NCBI RefSeq assembly: GCF_000160135.1
Contig: NZ_GG729933.1
Span: 185,462 to 221,296 of the forward strand
Direction of reading: 5' to 3'
Length of the DNA stretch: 35,835 nucleotides
Source: Oribacterium sp. oral taxon 078 str. F0262
Lineage (GTDB): Bacteria; Bacillota; Clostridia; Lachnospirales; Lachnospiraceae
The notes under the pieces were generated by a model. The model was not told where the DNA came from and made no database searches. It saw only the letters and a program-made list of their open reading frames with translations. The position numbers were made by a program, and so were the translations under genes. Positions 15,101-23,800 of the stretch are shown one piece after another. Position 1 is the first letter of the stretch. Every line of letters starts with the position of its first letter.

Positions 15101-15231
15101 GGTTTTCTGACCTATATGGGTGGTCTAGCGGGATGGCGACAAGTATATTAAGTGATGCGTCAGGAAAAAGGTTGGAGCAAAGCTGTATCGCGACAAATTC
15201 TAATATCACAAAATGCCCAATACAAGATTGA
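12049..15231 (+). CDS. Rhs/YD-repeat type VII effector, C-terminal part
   Basis: Continuation of the effector in the +1 frame. True homology starts near 12146 (GERIRYEYDALDRE); the open frame before that is only overlap, and there is no ribosome binding site, so it is unlikely to be translated alone. Dozens of YD repeats run to the core end marker YYAQARQYRPETGRFDGMDL and NPLELVDPDG (14451-14478). After this comes a tip of about 250 residues with hydrophobic, Gly-rich stretches (IGLALLSVVAMAAPIIGTAT; AGVSQGLIGGSFAGLA), like the pre-toxin or membrane-inserting regions before many Rhs toxic domains. I see no nuclease or ADP-ribosylation motif. From about 14560 the DNA becomes clearly A+T-richer. 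The last residues overlap an IS630 remnant, so the original toxic end is probably lost. Confidence 0.8.
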   Translation: MISREGSRDLRCRTARSSPTPMMPPGCEPRRRGAYGERIRYEYDALDRETAMIDPLGRRTEKRYDADGNLESIVDSEGRGSHYTYDAAGQLLSETDALGRRTCYSYTALGQIASVTDSEGNKTVYTYERGGRLKEILYPDGQLERFCYDKEGNLSSLSDGEGEILRYHYDCLNRITEITAPDGEKKTFCYDALGRVTKQIDAEGQETSYGYTKSGRLASVRDALGGLTEYRYDAMDQLVEIRQKGRANGAAQSVVEELPGIDPELLRARKRNRESRVTRYLRNLSGQVEEIENALGEKESFRYDGYGRLLEKIDAEGHRIAFSYGRDGNLSAVRAKREGDTGRGELEARFLYDAHGNLMRAEDWSGTLHADYDDAGRVRRMVNAAGDTLSYSYDEKERKRSISYPDGTEAVYRYDSLGRLVSLSSGTEKIEYHYGKEGRLSEKRYGDGMRSSYRYDRLGRLTELLHMRGEERIESYRFRYDRLGNRSEEERYRRGAEEENGIYSYRYDALGRLCRVEKDGVCLRNYRYDSFGNRTEKTEQIAGRERRTAYQYNALDQLISEREEDGGATDYFYDHRGKLTEIRRQGRIQKRYRYDGFGRMSGAEDADGSSISYCYNSLGQRIRGEEKLPSGQRRSSSYLIDGTRVWHNLLAKTERICGGGEIEGNPALLHCQNYIYDEEEEAAILLDRGERKEGLYYLSDALGSVERLTDQTGRDRALYRRDEFGMACGQSEREWGRSEGKEGISQPFGFTGYLWDEVAGTYYAQARQYRPETGRFDGMDLVRGFLSAPFSLNRYTYCWGNPLELVDPDGAFPKLPSLRKLGEGISQGLSKVGKLVVDHRTEIAIGLALLSVVAMAAPIIGTATGFALFTGATGSAIQAMGLTSLAVGILNGTANKITRSGSFTNGFISGWANGAIASSVSFLKELSILPRALSLNRAFYVSYGMGGVVGNGIAEALNNNDLEIRERKSFKRVTFNTVLAGVSQGLIGGSFAGLAAQTGFNAFTGEPMYRVAGSALEGFSDLYGWSSGMATSILSDASGKRLEQSCIATNSNITKCPIQD
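12143..12146 (+). other. G4 tract at effector frameshift
   Basis: GAGGAGGAGGGGAGCC surrounds the switch point. With GGG in place of GGGG the protein reads EEEGAYGERIRYEYDALD without a break. The cause could be a sequencing error, a true mutation, or slippage. Confidence 0.7.
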
Positions 15232-15942
15232 GATCAAGTATTATTGCGAGTGTTGTGATCTGGAATTTGACACAAAAATGCATGATGTACTTGTAGTGTA
15301 TAAACAAGTATCTATGCGGTTCGATCAGGATGGAAATATTATCATCCATGATGAAGGACTTGATGGTGCATACAGTATCGTGCGATGAAAAGTCTAGTAT
15401 CCAAGCAATCGCAACAACTACAGACGATCTTAGACCAACCATGGGAAACGGCGGTGTATGTTGTGATTATGAGTATAAAAGTTTGGGGATATTATTTCTC
15501 CTTGCGGAGATTGGCTTGCTTACAGGAGACTTGTGGTTCTGTTCGTTAGTGATACACATAAGAGCTCCGATTTCATAAGGCTTTCTGGATAAGTTTGATG
15601 CTATGTATCCGGAAGGTGGTGTTATTTGGATAATCTGTAATAATCACTCTGCTCATAAATCGAAAGAAGTAAAAAACCATTTGGCGACAAAGTTGGAAGG
15701 TCGATTTGGATTTGTGTTTACGCCTACACATGGATATTGGCTCAATCTGATTGAAAGTTTCTTTAGCAAGGTGACAAAGCAGATGCTGAAAGGTATTCGT
15801 GTCTCGATTAAGACAGAATTGAAGAAACGGATCTATTTGCATTGCGAGAGGGAGTAATCGTGCTCCGGTTGGTTATCACTGGAGCTACAAACTTGATGAA
15901 ATCTCCAAGGACGAAGCAAAAGTTGTTCAATATATCAGTTGA
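15190..15942 (+). pseudogene. IS630-family transposase remnant
   Basis: A dead DDE transposase with pieces in several frames. In order: IEIKYYCECCDLEFDTKMHD and VLVVYKQVSMRFDQDGNIII (15218-15350); VSCDEKSSIQAIATTTDDLR, EYKSLGILFLLAEIGLLTGD (15370-15530); VSDTHKSSDFI; FLDKFDAMYPEGGVIWIICN and NHSAHKSKEV, FVFTPTHGYWLNLIESFFSK, QMLKGIRV (15590-15810); then PVGYHWSYKLDEISKDEAK to the stop at 15942. These are the signature blocks of IS630 transposases. The usual D in the second DDE block (DNHSAH) is N here (NNHSAH), and at least four frame changes are needed. The N-terminal helix-turn-helix part is missing, and its place is taken by the end of the effector gene, so the element appears to have replaced the effector's original 3' end. 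No terminal inverted repeats were identified. Confidence 0.88.
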
Positions 15943-16302
15943 TAATTGTTTGATCTCATAATGAGAGGGGGGATAAGAAGCTTTCATTTTATAAGTAATT
16001 ATTGCCATTGATTTAAACAGCACGCCCTTACCAAAGAATAGATAATCCAGACGTGCAAAGGGCTGTATATTTTTTATTTACAATACTGGGAGACTTTGTT
16101 TTTATCTCTTCATGGACATGGGGGAGGAAATAGAATCTTATTCTAATTTCCATACAAGTATATTGAGAGTGATGAGGTTTATCGAGAGAATCAGGAGCGG
16201 GATTGTTTGGCCTAGTTTTTGATGGAAGTAACAGTTTGCCATATGATCCGAGGATCCAAGAAGCCAAAAACGGATAAATTCTATCATCTTTAGGAGGATT
16301 TC
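15943..16302. other. Low-GC gap after IS630 remnant
   Basis: About 360 nt with no start-to-stop gene. A 33-codon tail in one + frame (16176-16277, ending DGSNSLPYDPRIQEAKNG) has no start codon and could be the 3' end of a lost toxin or immunity gene. The rest is A+T-rich and unassigned. TTAGGAGG at 16291-16298 is the ribosome binding site of the next gene. Confidence 0.4.
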
Positions 16303-17502
16303 GTGAAAAGAATTCAGAGTTCCGAAGTGATATTTGGGATAGAGGGGAACAAACTGCTGGAAAAGGTGTTTCTGTGGATCGGTCTGAGCTGGCTCTTGTG
16401 GACGATGTCGGAGACGCAGGCATTTTACGAGGACGGGGAGTTCGTGCTGTTGGCATATCTTTTGTGTATCGCTTTCCCGGTGTTTGTGTGGGGCGGTCTG
16501 GCATATCTGCTGCATTCCGCATCGAAGTGGGAAGGCATTCATATAAAGGATGGAAAAATGAAAGTTTACCGGATGAGCTCCCTTTATGACAAGAAAAACC
16601 CACAGTGGGAATGCGAGATGAGAAGAGATGAAATTTCTTTGTGCCGGCTGAAACGTTACGGGCTGACGAAAGAGATCCTGGGGCATCCTCTGGAACTTTT
16701 TTATCACAATAGGTTCAATTCTCCCAATGAGATCTTATTTGAAATAGACGACGGCAGTCAGATTTCCTTTGATATGAACCTACTTACAAGAAGAGAGTGG
16801 AGAGAGCTTATGCACCGGATAGAGAGGGAGACGGGAATCTGTCCGGAGGGAAGCTTATCCGATCCGGATTATGCGTATTGTTATTATCATTGGAAAGAGG
16901 ATGACAATAAGCAGAGGAGGCGGGATTTACGGGAAGAGGAAGTACAACAGCTGAACCGTCTTTTATGGAAACATGCATTAGAAAAAAATCCGGATAAGCT
17001 GAATAAAGTTCTGGGGAAATTATCGAGAAAGATAAGAGCAGAAGTAATGCTGAGAGGCGGAACAGCGGCGCTCCTTGTGGTGATGCTTTTGTATTTTATT
17101 CGTGCTTTGGATATTTTTCTGTTTGATGGAAAAACCTTATTTTTTATCGGCATAGGGATTATAGGGGCGTTTTGGATTGCGGCAGCAGAAAAAATAAAGT
17201 TGGAATATTTTGAGGATGATTATGTTTATCTGGGTCTGGCGCAGATCCAAAAGAATCATGAGTCATGCAGTATGTGCTTTGTGCTGGATGGGGAGCTGCA
17301 TAATTTATGTTTTAAGTCATGCAGAGCGGTTTCTCTCAGGAAAATGCCGATGGGAGAGTATATCCTCAATATTTTTCTGGATGAGAAGGAGAAGAGTTTT
17401 CGGATTATTCCGGAGAAGCTGTTGCTGCCGATGCAGGACTGGAAATACATCAGGAAGCTGAATTCCAGAAGGACCTTATCGTTTTCTGACGAGCCTCTCT
17501 GA
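16303..17502 (+). CDS. Four-helix membrane protein with two PH-like halves
   Basis: Membrane protein of 399 residues, family not recognised. Start is GTG, 5 nt after a strong TTAGGAGG site. Two hydrophobic hairpins are seen: about 19-70 (VFLWIGLSWLLWTM; FVLLAYLLCIAFPVFVWGGL) and about 248-290 (GTAALLVVMLLYFIRALDIF; LFFIGIGIIGAFWIAAAEKI). Each is followed by a soluble strand-rich domain (HIKDGKMKVYRMSSLYDKKN, and LEYFEDDYVYLGLAQIQKNH) that looks like a membrane-linked PH-type fold repeated twice; this is inferred from pattern only. It is the first intact gene after the effector, which is where immunity proteins are normally found, and membrane immunity proteins do occur for type VII toxins. 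But it could be a leftover of another cargo cassette. Confidence 0.65.
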   Translation: MKRIQSSEVIFGIEGNKLLEKVFLWIGLSWLLWTMSETQAFYEDGEFVLLAYLLCIAFPVFVWGGLAYLLHSASKWEGIHIKDGKMKVYRMSSLYDKKNPQWECEMRRDEISLCRLKRYGLTKEILGHPLELFYHNRFNSPNEILFEIDDGSQISFDMNLLTRREWRELMHRIERETGICPEGSLSDPDYAYCYYHWKEDDNKQRRRDLREEEVQQLNRLLWKHALEKNPDKLNKVLGKLSRKIRAEVMLRGGTAALLVVMLLYFIRALDIFLFDGKTLFFIGIGIIGAFWIAAAEKIKLEYFEDDYVYLGLAQIQKNHESCSMCFVLDGELHNLCFKSCRAVSLRKMPMGEYILNIFLDEKEKSFRIIPEKLLLPMQDWKYIRKLNSRRTLSFSDEPL

Positions 17503-17638
17503 CTGCTGCCTGGTGTCGGAAGGTACCGCAAAGAACAGCAGAGCTTAAATCATCAGGAGGAAAGCGGCGGTATCGACCGCTGCGTTGATCTAAGTTGAGC
17601 GGAGGAAGGCCTGCCCGATAACAAACTGAAGGTATAAG

Positions 17639-18097
17639 ATGGAAAGGAAACATGGGTTTTTGAAAGAGTGCATTTGCTATATCATTATCGTAGGAGGCGT
17701 GTTTTGGTGCCTGAATAAGCAGATCAAGCTAATGCGGATCGATTTTAGCGCTGTGACAGCCGAAAATACGGCGGCAGTCGTGGAATATGACTGTGTCTCC
17801 ATGAAAGGAAGTTTTTTTTACTTTCCGATCTATGAAATGGAGCTGAATGGGAAGACCTATCGGCATCAGTCCTTTTCCTTCGAGAGAACGAGAAGCTTTG
17901 AAGGAGCAGAAGTCAGATATAATCCGTCCAATCCCTCGGAGTTTTACAGTGTAGAGGAGATCGAGATTAGGGATTGGCTGCTTCATTTTCAGTGGATGTT
18001 TATCATATTCCCTGGCTTTACAGTTACATATTCTGCCGGTGTCACCATGGGAAATATACTCTTGAAGCATACGGAGCTCCGCTATCATTATGAATGA
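17639..18097 (+). CDS. DUF3592-like membrane protein
   Basis: Membrane protein of 152 residues with an N-terminal helix (FLKECICYIIIVGGVFWCLN), a strand-rich outer domain and a C-terminal helix (WMFIIFPGFTVTYSAGV). The middle carries the pattern FPIYEMELNGKTYRHQSFSF and EVRYNPSNPSEFYSVEE, which is how DUF3592 proteins look (a Y-x-x-NP-x-NP-x-E turn). Function is unknown; such small proteins are common near toxin loci. It sits between the 399-residue membrane protein and another small membrane protein, all in the gap that separates the effector from the secretion core. GAAGG lies upstream of the ATG. Confidence 0.65.
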   Translation: MERKHGFLKECICYIIIVGGVFWCLNKQIKLMRIDFSAVTAENTAAVVEYDCVSMKGSFFYFPIYEMELNGKTYRHQSFSFERTRSFEGAEVRYNPSNPSEFYSVEEIEIRDWLLHFQWMFIIFPGFTVTYSAGVTMGNILLKHTELRYHYE

Positions 18098-18170
18098 ATT
18101 CAGATGGAAGCAGCAGCGTAAAGCAGATAGAGCGGCACTTTGAAGACTGATAGGTATCGATGGAGGAAAT

Positions 18171-18707
18171 ATGGAGTATAATCTGACGAAGATATTCAAT
18201 TTTTTCCTCAAATATGGTCTGATCCTTAGTCTCACCATAGGTCTCTACCTCTTCCTGAACTGGAGGAGACGGAAACGGGAGAAAAGCTGGCAGGATATCT
18301 GGGAAAAACCCTTCGGAAGGAGCTGGGATACCGGCATTTACCTGTCCTGGCCGAGCGAAAGCCTGCGAAGACTCGTCTACATGGGTACAGATTTTCAGAT
18401 AACAGCTATGGATCTGATCCTCATGGTCTATAGTATCTGTGCGGCATTGTTTTGCTATGTCTATATCATTCGGCATCTCATATGCAAAAAAAATGCGGAC
18501 TTTGCGCTGATAACTTCCTTCTGGACCGTCGGCTTGGTACTGAGTCTGGATATTGCGAGGCTCTGGGAGTTGATTTATTTCATGAGGAGAACCAAAGTCA
18601 TCAATAAGGATTTAATACTACAGACCCTTACTCTAACGGTGATCACTCTTCTGACAGCAGTATGTGAGGGGATTATCATTTTAGAGATATTTGGTGTCTT
18701 GACTTGA
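18171..18707 (+). CDS. Four-helix membrane protein, unknown
   Basis: Integral membrane protein of 178 residues with four hydrophobic segments: 12-29 (FLKYGLILSLTIGLYLFL), 79-102 (AMDLILMVYSICAALFCYVY), 110-135 (FALITSFWTVGLVLSLDIA) and 148-175 (LILQTLTLTVITLLTAVCEG). No family recognised. GGAGGAAAT directly precedes the ATG. Its stop is followed closely by the EssA-like gene, so it is probably co-transcribed with the secretion core. Possible roles are immunity or an accessory secretion subunit; the sequence does not decide between them. Confidence 0.65.
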   Translation: MEYNLTKIFNFFLKYGLILSLTIGLYLFLNWRRRKREKSWQDIWEKPFGRSWDTGIYLSWPSESLRRLVYMGTDFQITAMDLILMVYSICAALFCYVYIIRHLICKKNADFALITSFWTVGLVLSLDIARLWELIYFMRRTKVINKDLILQTLTLTVITLLTAVCEGIIILEIFGVLT

Positions 18708-18745
18708 AGGCGGTTATTCTTTGGGGAAGGGCAGGGGATAAAGAA

Positions 18746-19189
18746 GTGACGGAAACGAGAGCAGAGATGGGAAGGAAGAGCGAGAATCCGGAGTCGGAGG
18801 AATTTTATGGGGCGGAGCTGCATTTGGATCCTTCTGTCGTGAAAGAGCGAAGAGAGAGCTATTCGTCTCTTTCGGATCTCTATGGGATAGAGATTTTCAG
18901 CGATCGGATTCACGAGCTTCAGGAGGAGAAAAAGAGAGAGGAGGCGGCCCGGAGGAGCGAATTGATGGAGGATCTTAGCTTTCTCCCCGGGAAAAAGCTG
19001 GATGAGAAGGAGCGGAAGCTGAGGGAGAGATTGTTTTTATCGGAGGGGATGGCCTATCGAAAGGAGGAGATGAAGCAGCAATCGGATAGCGGGACGGATG
19101 CTATTATCCTGCCCGGAATGCTGCTTCTTTTCTTTTTTCTCTGTACAGGAATATCGGTATTTTGGGGACGGAAGGACAGGAGGAGATGA
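18746..19189 (+). CDS. essA: EssA-like type VII secretion protein
   Basis: Probable EssA, a small single-pass subunit of the type VIIb secretion core, 147 residues. It has a long charged helical N-terminal part (RIHELQEEKKREEAARRSEL, then DEKERKLRERLFL) and one C-terminal transmembrane helix (AIILPGMLLLFFFLCTGISV) before a basic tail (GRKDRRR). That is the topology and size of Staphylococcus EssA, and it lies directly before yukD/essB/essC as in other loci. I start it at GTG 18746, which has AGGGG 8 nt upstream; the longer TTG start at 18704 has no binding site and overlaps the preceding stop. Its own stop overlaps the next start (ATGA). Sequence similarity in this family is low, so the name rests on topology and order. 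Confidence 0.65.
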   Translation: MTETRAEMGRKSENPESEEFYGAELHLDPSVVKERRESYSSLSDLYGIEIFSDRIHELQEEKKREEAARRSELMEDLSFLPGKKLDEKERKLRERLFLSEGMAYRKEEMKQQSDSGTDAIILPGMLLLFFFLCTGISVFWGRKDRRR

Positions 19190-19455
19190 GACAGAGCATA
19201 AGCCTTCGCTTCTTACAGGGAGAGAGGGAGAGAGAGATTGATATCCAGGCGGAGGACACACAGCAGATCCGACGGACTCTGGAGGTGGTGTCAGAGGCGG
19301 AGGGATTATGCCGAAGCTTCGAGAGGCCGGTTTTTAGCTTGAGGAGAAGGCGTTTTATCAATCCCTTTTTAAGCTGGAGGGAGGCGGGGATTTATAATGG
19401 GGATATCATCCTGCTTCGAGATGAAAGTCCGGTTGGAGGAGAGCTATGGAGCTGA
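19186..19455 (+). CDS. esaB: YukD/EsaB-like ubiquitin-fold protein
   Basis: Cytoplasmic protein of 89 residues with ubiquitin-like (YukD/EsaB) features: a starting beta strand (MRQSISLRFL), EREIDIQAEDTQQIRRTLEV as the second strand plus helix, and the family's closing signature EAGIYNGDIILLRDE. EsaB is needed for assembly or regulation of type VIIb systems. The ATG overlaps the EssA-like stop (ATGA) and has AGGAGGAG just before it; the longer frame to 19162 lies inside essA. The 3' end overlaps essB by 10 nt. The gene order essA-esaB-essB-essC is the conserved one. Confidence 0.8.
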   Translation: MRQSISLRFLQGEREREIDIQAEDTQQIRRTLEVVSEAEGLCRSFERPVFSLRRRRFINPFLSWREAGIYNGDIILLRDESPVGGELWS

Positions 19456-20639
19456 AGGAGAAAATGCTGAGCTTTCGAAAGGCGGAGCTTCGCGCAAGGG
19501 ACAGCTTTCAGTACCGCCGGATTCTGTCTGGGGCGCCGGGCTTCCTGCCGGGAGAATTCATAGAGGATGCGGAGGAGGTGGAACTTTCCTATGAAATCTC
19601 TGGAAAGAGGTCTTTTTGTCTGATCCGGGAGGAGAGATATGAGGAGAGGCTTTCGGCTCTTTCGGATATCGCGGAGCTTTATTCGTCTCTTTCCCGACTC
19701 TCTTTTTCGCTTTCCCCGGACAATCTTTACTTTGATATCCGGCACAGGGCCTATGTCCTCTTTCGGGATCTCCCGGAGGAAGAGGAGGAGAGCGCGGAAG
19801 AGCGTTTTCTAAAAGAATATCAGGCACTCATCGGATACAGCCTGCAGGAGAAGTACAGTTACGAGGACTTTCTTCAAGGCGGCGGAGATCTTCTCCGGGA
19901 GCATGGTTTTCTCCGGGAAGTGGAGCAGGCCGGATCGCCGGGGGAGATCCGGGATATCCTGGAGACAGAATACCGGCGAAGAACGGAGGAGATCCGAAGA
20001 TATAAGATTCTGGTAGATCGGAGAAGCGAAAAAAGGAGGCGGCTCGGGATGCTCGGAAGCGGCATACTTTCCTTCTTCCTCCTTTTGTTTTTTGCATATC
20101 AGCTTTTTTATCAGCGGCCTTATGAGAAGGCTGTGGACAAGGCGGTATATGCTTATCTCCAGACAGATTATGTGGGAGTCATCGATGATCTGTCGGGGAT
20201 ATCCCTCAGGCGGCTGAAACCGTATCAGAGGTATATCCTGGCGCTTTCCTATGTGAAGAGCGAGAATCTCAGTGAGGAGCAGAAGGGGAATATTCTTTCC
20301 GCACTTGACATAAGGGGGAATCCGAAGCTCTTGGAATACTGGATCAATTACGGGAGATCGAAGCTGTCGGAGGCGGAGAATCTCGCGATGCAGATGTCGG
20401 AGGATCAGCTCCTGCTCTATGCCCTTCTGAAGGAAAGATATCTTTTGGAGCTGAACGAGAAGATTTCCGGGGAAGAGAAGGAAAAACGGCTGAAGGAGCT
20501 TTCGGACAGGATCTCCTCTCTCTCGGAGGGAATCCTCGGAGAGGAACAAGATGACCGTGCAGAGAGTGAGGAGCGGGGCACGCTGCCGTCATCCGCTGAG
20601 TCTTCATTAGCAGAGGGGGCGGATCAGACTCACCCATAA
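19446..20639 (+). CDS. essB: EssB/YukC type VII secretion protein
   Basis: EssB, a membrane pseudokinase-like scaffold of type VIIb secretion that contacts EssC, 397 residues. Residues 1-180 are the cytoplasmic pseudokinase part, with the family-like FSLSPDNLYFDIRHRAYVLF and KEYQALIGYSLQEKYSYEDF. A basic stretch (RRSEKRRRL) leads into one transmembrane helix at 201-221 (GMLGSGILSFFLLLFFAYQL), and the outer part is helical (KAVDKAVYAYLQTDYVGVID; LKPYQRYILALSYVKSENLS), as expected for the YukC family. The C-terminal 40 residues are low-complexity Glu/Ser. It overlaps esaB by 10 nt and is followed by a gap of 199 nt before essC. Length matches the family. Confidence 0.9.
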   Translation: MELKEKMLSFRKAELRARDSFQYRRILSGAPGFLPGEFIEDAEEVELSYEISGKRSFCLIREERYEERLSALSDIAELYSSLSRLSFSLSPDNLYFDIRHRAYVLFRDLPEEEEESAEERFLKEYQALIGYSLQEKYSYEDFLQGGGDLLREHGFLREVEQAGSPGEIRDILETEYRRRTEEIRRYKILVDRRSEKRRRLGMLGSGILSFFLLLFFAYQLFYQRPYEKAVDKAVYAYLQTDYVGVIDDLSGISLRRLKPYQRYILALSYVKSENLSEEQKGNILSALDIRGNPKLLEYWINYGRSKLSEAENLAMQMSEDQLLLYALLKERYLLELNEKISGEEKEKRLKELSDRISSLSEGILGEEQDDRAESEERGTLPSSAESSLAEGADQTHP

Positions 20640-20838
20640 CGGCAGAGAGTTCCCCAGACGGTCGGGCCTTTTTCTGCTTTGCCCGCGGCTTTTGTGACGC
20701 TGACAGATGGAAAAGTAAGCTCGGCCGAGCAGGTAATTTTCTTTTGAAATCAGAAGGACAGCGGGGAGAACGTCCCGGCGTCTATGATTTCCGGGGAAGG
20801 GCTCAGCCTTTTCGAAAGAGAAGGGAGAGAGGCGGAAA

Positions 20839-23800
20839 ATGGAATATTTATGGCTTAGGGAAGCGGATTATCTCATAGAATACCCTCTTTCGGAGGCTTC
20901 GCGGCTCCTCTCTTTTCGAAGGGAGGAGCACATTCCCTTTCGCTGGTTTTCTCTTCCGGATGGGAGGGAGGCCATCTTTGGGGAAAAGGAGGGGAAGCGC
21001 TATTCGATCGGAGAGGAGCTTTGGGTCGGGAATGGGCGCTGCTGCGATATTCGTCTCGAGCTTTCGAATAATTTCATGCTGAAAGGGGGCAGGCTGCTCC
21101 TTGAGAGGGAAGAGGAGGCGCTGTTTCTGAATGGAAGGAAGCTCCGAGGCATCGACTGGGAGCGGGAAGGGCGTGCGCGGGGGGAGCTCTTCTTTTTGCT
21201 TCATGAGGGAGATGAGCTCTTCCTCGAGGACATTCTCTTTCTTTTTGAAGGAGCGGATCTAATGATCTGCTGCCCGGAGGAGAGGATAGAGACGGAGCGG
21301 CTTCCGTTACCGAAGCGGGAAAAGACGGGAGAGGATTTCCCGAACTATAAAAGATCTCCGAGACTTATCAAGGAGCTTCCTCGAGATCCAATTGAGATCC
21401 AGAAGCTGCCGGAGCGGGCCTCCCCGCCAAGAGGCGGTTTGTTTTCGCTTTTGCTTCCTCCCCTTCTCATGCTGCTTGTGAGTGCGGCGATCTGCGTCCT
21501 TTTCCGTCGAGGCGCTTACATTTTCATGTCACTTTCTATGACGCTTGTGACAGCGGGACTGTCTGTCTCCCGATATTTTTCCGGAAGAAGGGAATGCCGG
21601 GAAAAGAATGAGAAGAGCCGGGAGCTCTATGAGAGATATCTTCTCGACTGCAGAAAGAGAATTTACCTTGCGTATCAAAAGAATCTTGAGGTACTTCGCT
21701 GGAATAACCCTTCTCTCAAAGCGATAGAGCGGATGGTGAGGGAATATAACAGCAGGATTTATGAGAGAAGCATAACGGAGGAGGATTTCCTCTCTGTGTG
21801 TATCGGCTGCTGTGAGGCGCCGACGGATTTTCCCATCCGACTGAAGCTCGATCCGCTCCGGGGGGATCCGGAGGCTCTTGAAAGAAAGGCGGAGGAGATC
21901 CAAAGGGAATTTTCCATGATCCTCCATAAGCCGCTGGTTCTGAATCTGGGAAAGCTTCGGCTTGGTATGATCGGGGAGAGAAAATATATCTGCGAGCAGC
22001 TGAAGATCCTGGCCGCGAAGCTTTGCTTTTTTCACAGCTATCATGAGCTTCGGCTTGTCCCGGTCTTTTCCGAGGAGGAGGATGCGGACTTTTCGTGGAT
22101 GCGCTGGTTTCCTCATTGTCGGATCCCGGAGATGAATATACTGAGTTTTGTGGAGAGTGGGAGGGGGAAGGAGCAGGTTCTCGGTGGGCTGACGGAGATC
22201 CTCAGGGAGCGCGCCGGGAAACGGAAGGAGAAGCGCCGGGGTTTTCGCTTTCTCCCGCATTATCTCTTTCTTCTCGCTGAGCCGAAGCTGATCCTGGATC
22301 ATCCGATCATGGAATATCTCTCTCGGCCCGGGGAGGAGCTCGGCTTTTCTTTAATCTATACGGCGCGGTCCGGGGGGAGACTCCCCGAGTATATCGACAC
22401 GGTCTATGAGATCGAGGACTCCGGACATGCAAAGCTGATTCTGAAGGAGGGGAGAGAGCAGAAACTTCCGTTCAAGCTGGAGCGGGTCGGAGAGACAGAG
22501 CTTCCCTGGATCGCGCGGAATCTCAGTGTGCTCTCCCATGAGCAGAGGATGGTCTCTCATATCCCGGAGAGCATCCGCTTCTTTGAGCTTTTCCATGTGA
22601 GGGAAGCGTCGGAGCTTCCGATCGAGGAGAACTGGAGGAAAAATCTTGCGAGGAAGACGCTGGCGGTTCCCATTGGCGCGCAGACAAAACAGGATATCGA
22701 GTATCTGAACCTCCATGAGAAGGCGGACGGGCCGCACGGGCTGATCGCCGGGACGACTGGTTCCGGGAAGTCAGAGCTTCTTCAAACATATATTCTCTCT
22801 TTGGCGGTTCACTTCCATCCTTATGAGATTTCTTTTCTTTTAATCGACTATAAGGGAGGCGGAATGGCGGGGGTATTCCGGGATCTTCCGCATCTTCTCG
22901 GCGTGATCACAAACCTAGACGGTAGCGAGAGCATGCGAGCGCTCGCGTCGATTCGGAGTGAGCTCTCGAGGAGACAGCGCCTTTTTCAAGACTGCCATGT
23001 GAATCATATTCACGATTACCACAGGCTCTTTCAGCTCGGGGAGGCGGCAGAGCCTGTCCCGGAGCTTTTCCTCATCAGCGATGAGTTTGCGGAGCTCAAA
23101 AAGGAGCAGCCGGAATTTATGAAGGAGCTCGTCTCCGCCGCCAGAATTGGCCGGAGCCTCGGTGTGCATCTGATCCTTGCGACACAGCAGCCCGCGGGAG
23201 TTGTGGATGAGCAGATCTGGACGAATTCAAATTTCAAGATCGCTCTGAAGCTTCAAAATGAGAGCGACAGCCGGGAGATCCTGAAAACCGCGGATGCGGC
23301 CGGCATTACCCGGGCGGGAAGGGCATATCTGAAGGTCGGAAATAATGAGCGCTATGAGCTCTTTCAGTCCGCGTGGAGTGGAGCCCCCGTTCGGAGCTTT
23401 TTGGGGGAGAAGGACGGAGACGAGAGGGTCTATCGGGTGAATGCGTTGGGACAGGGGGAGCTTTTGAATCAGGACTTAAGCGACCTTTCTTCTTCGCAGG
23501 GACAGGCGGTATCGGATAGGACGGAGCTGGAGCTGACAGTGGAGTGTCTGAAGGAGCTTTCCTCTACGCTTTCGATTCGTCCTGTGAGGCGTCCATGGCT
23601 TCCTCCTCTTCCGCCGATGCTCGTCTCACCGCTCATGGAGGAGCTTTGCGAAGGGGAAAGCGGGAGCAGTTCAGGGAGTCGGGAGAACAGGAAGATAAGC
23701 GATCTTTGCTTTCCGATCGGCCTTTTGGATATCCCGGAGGAGCAGCTTCAGAAGGTCTATCGGCCGGATCTTCAGAAGGATGGGGGAATCTTGTATTTTG

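Noticed and set aside
16176-16277. 33-codon tail ending DGSNSLPYDPRIQEAKNG
   Set aside because: No start codon and no homology that I can name; kept only as a note in the gap description.
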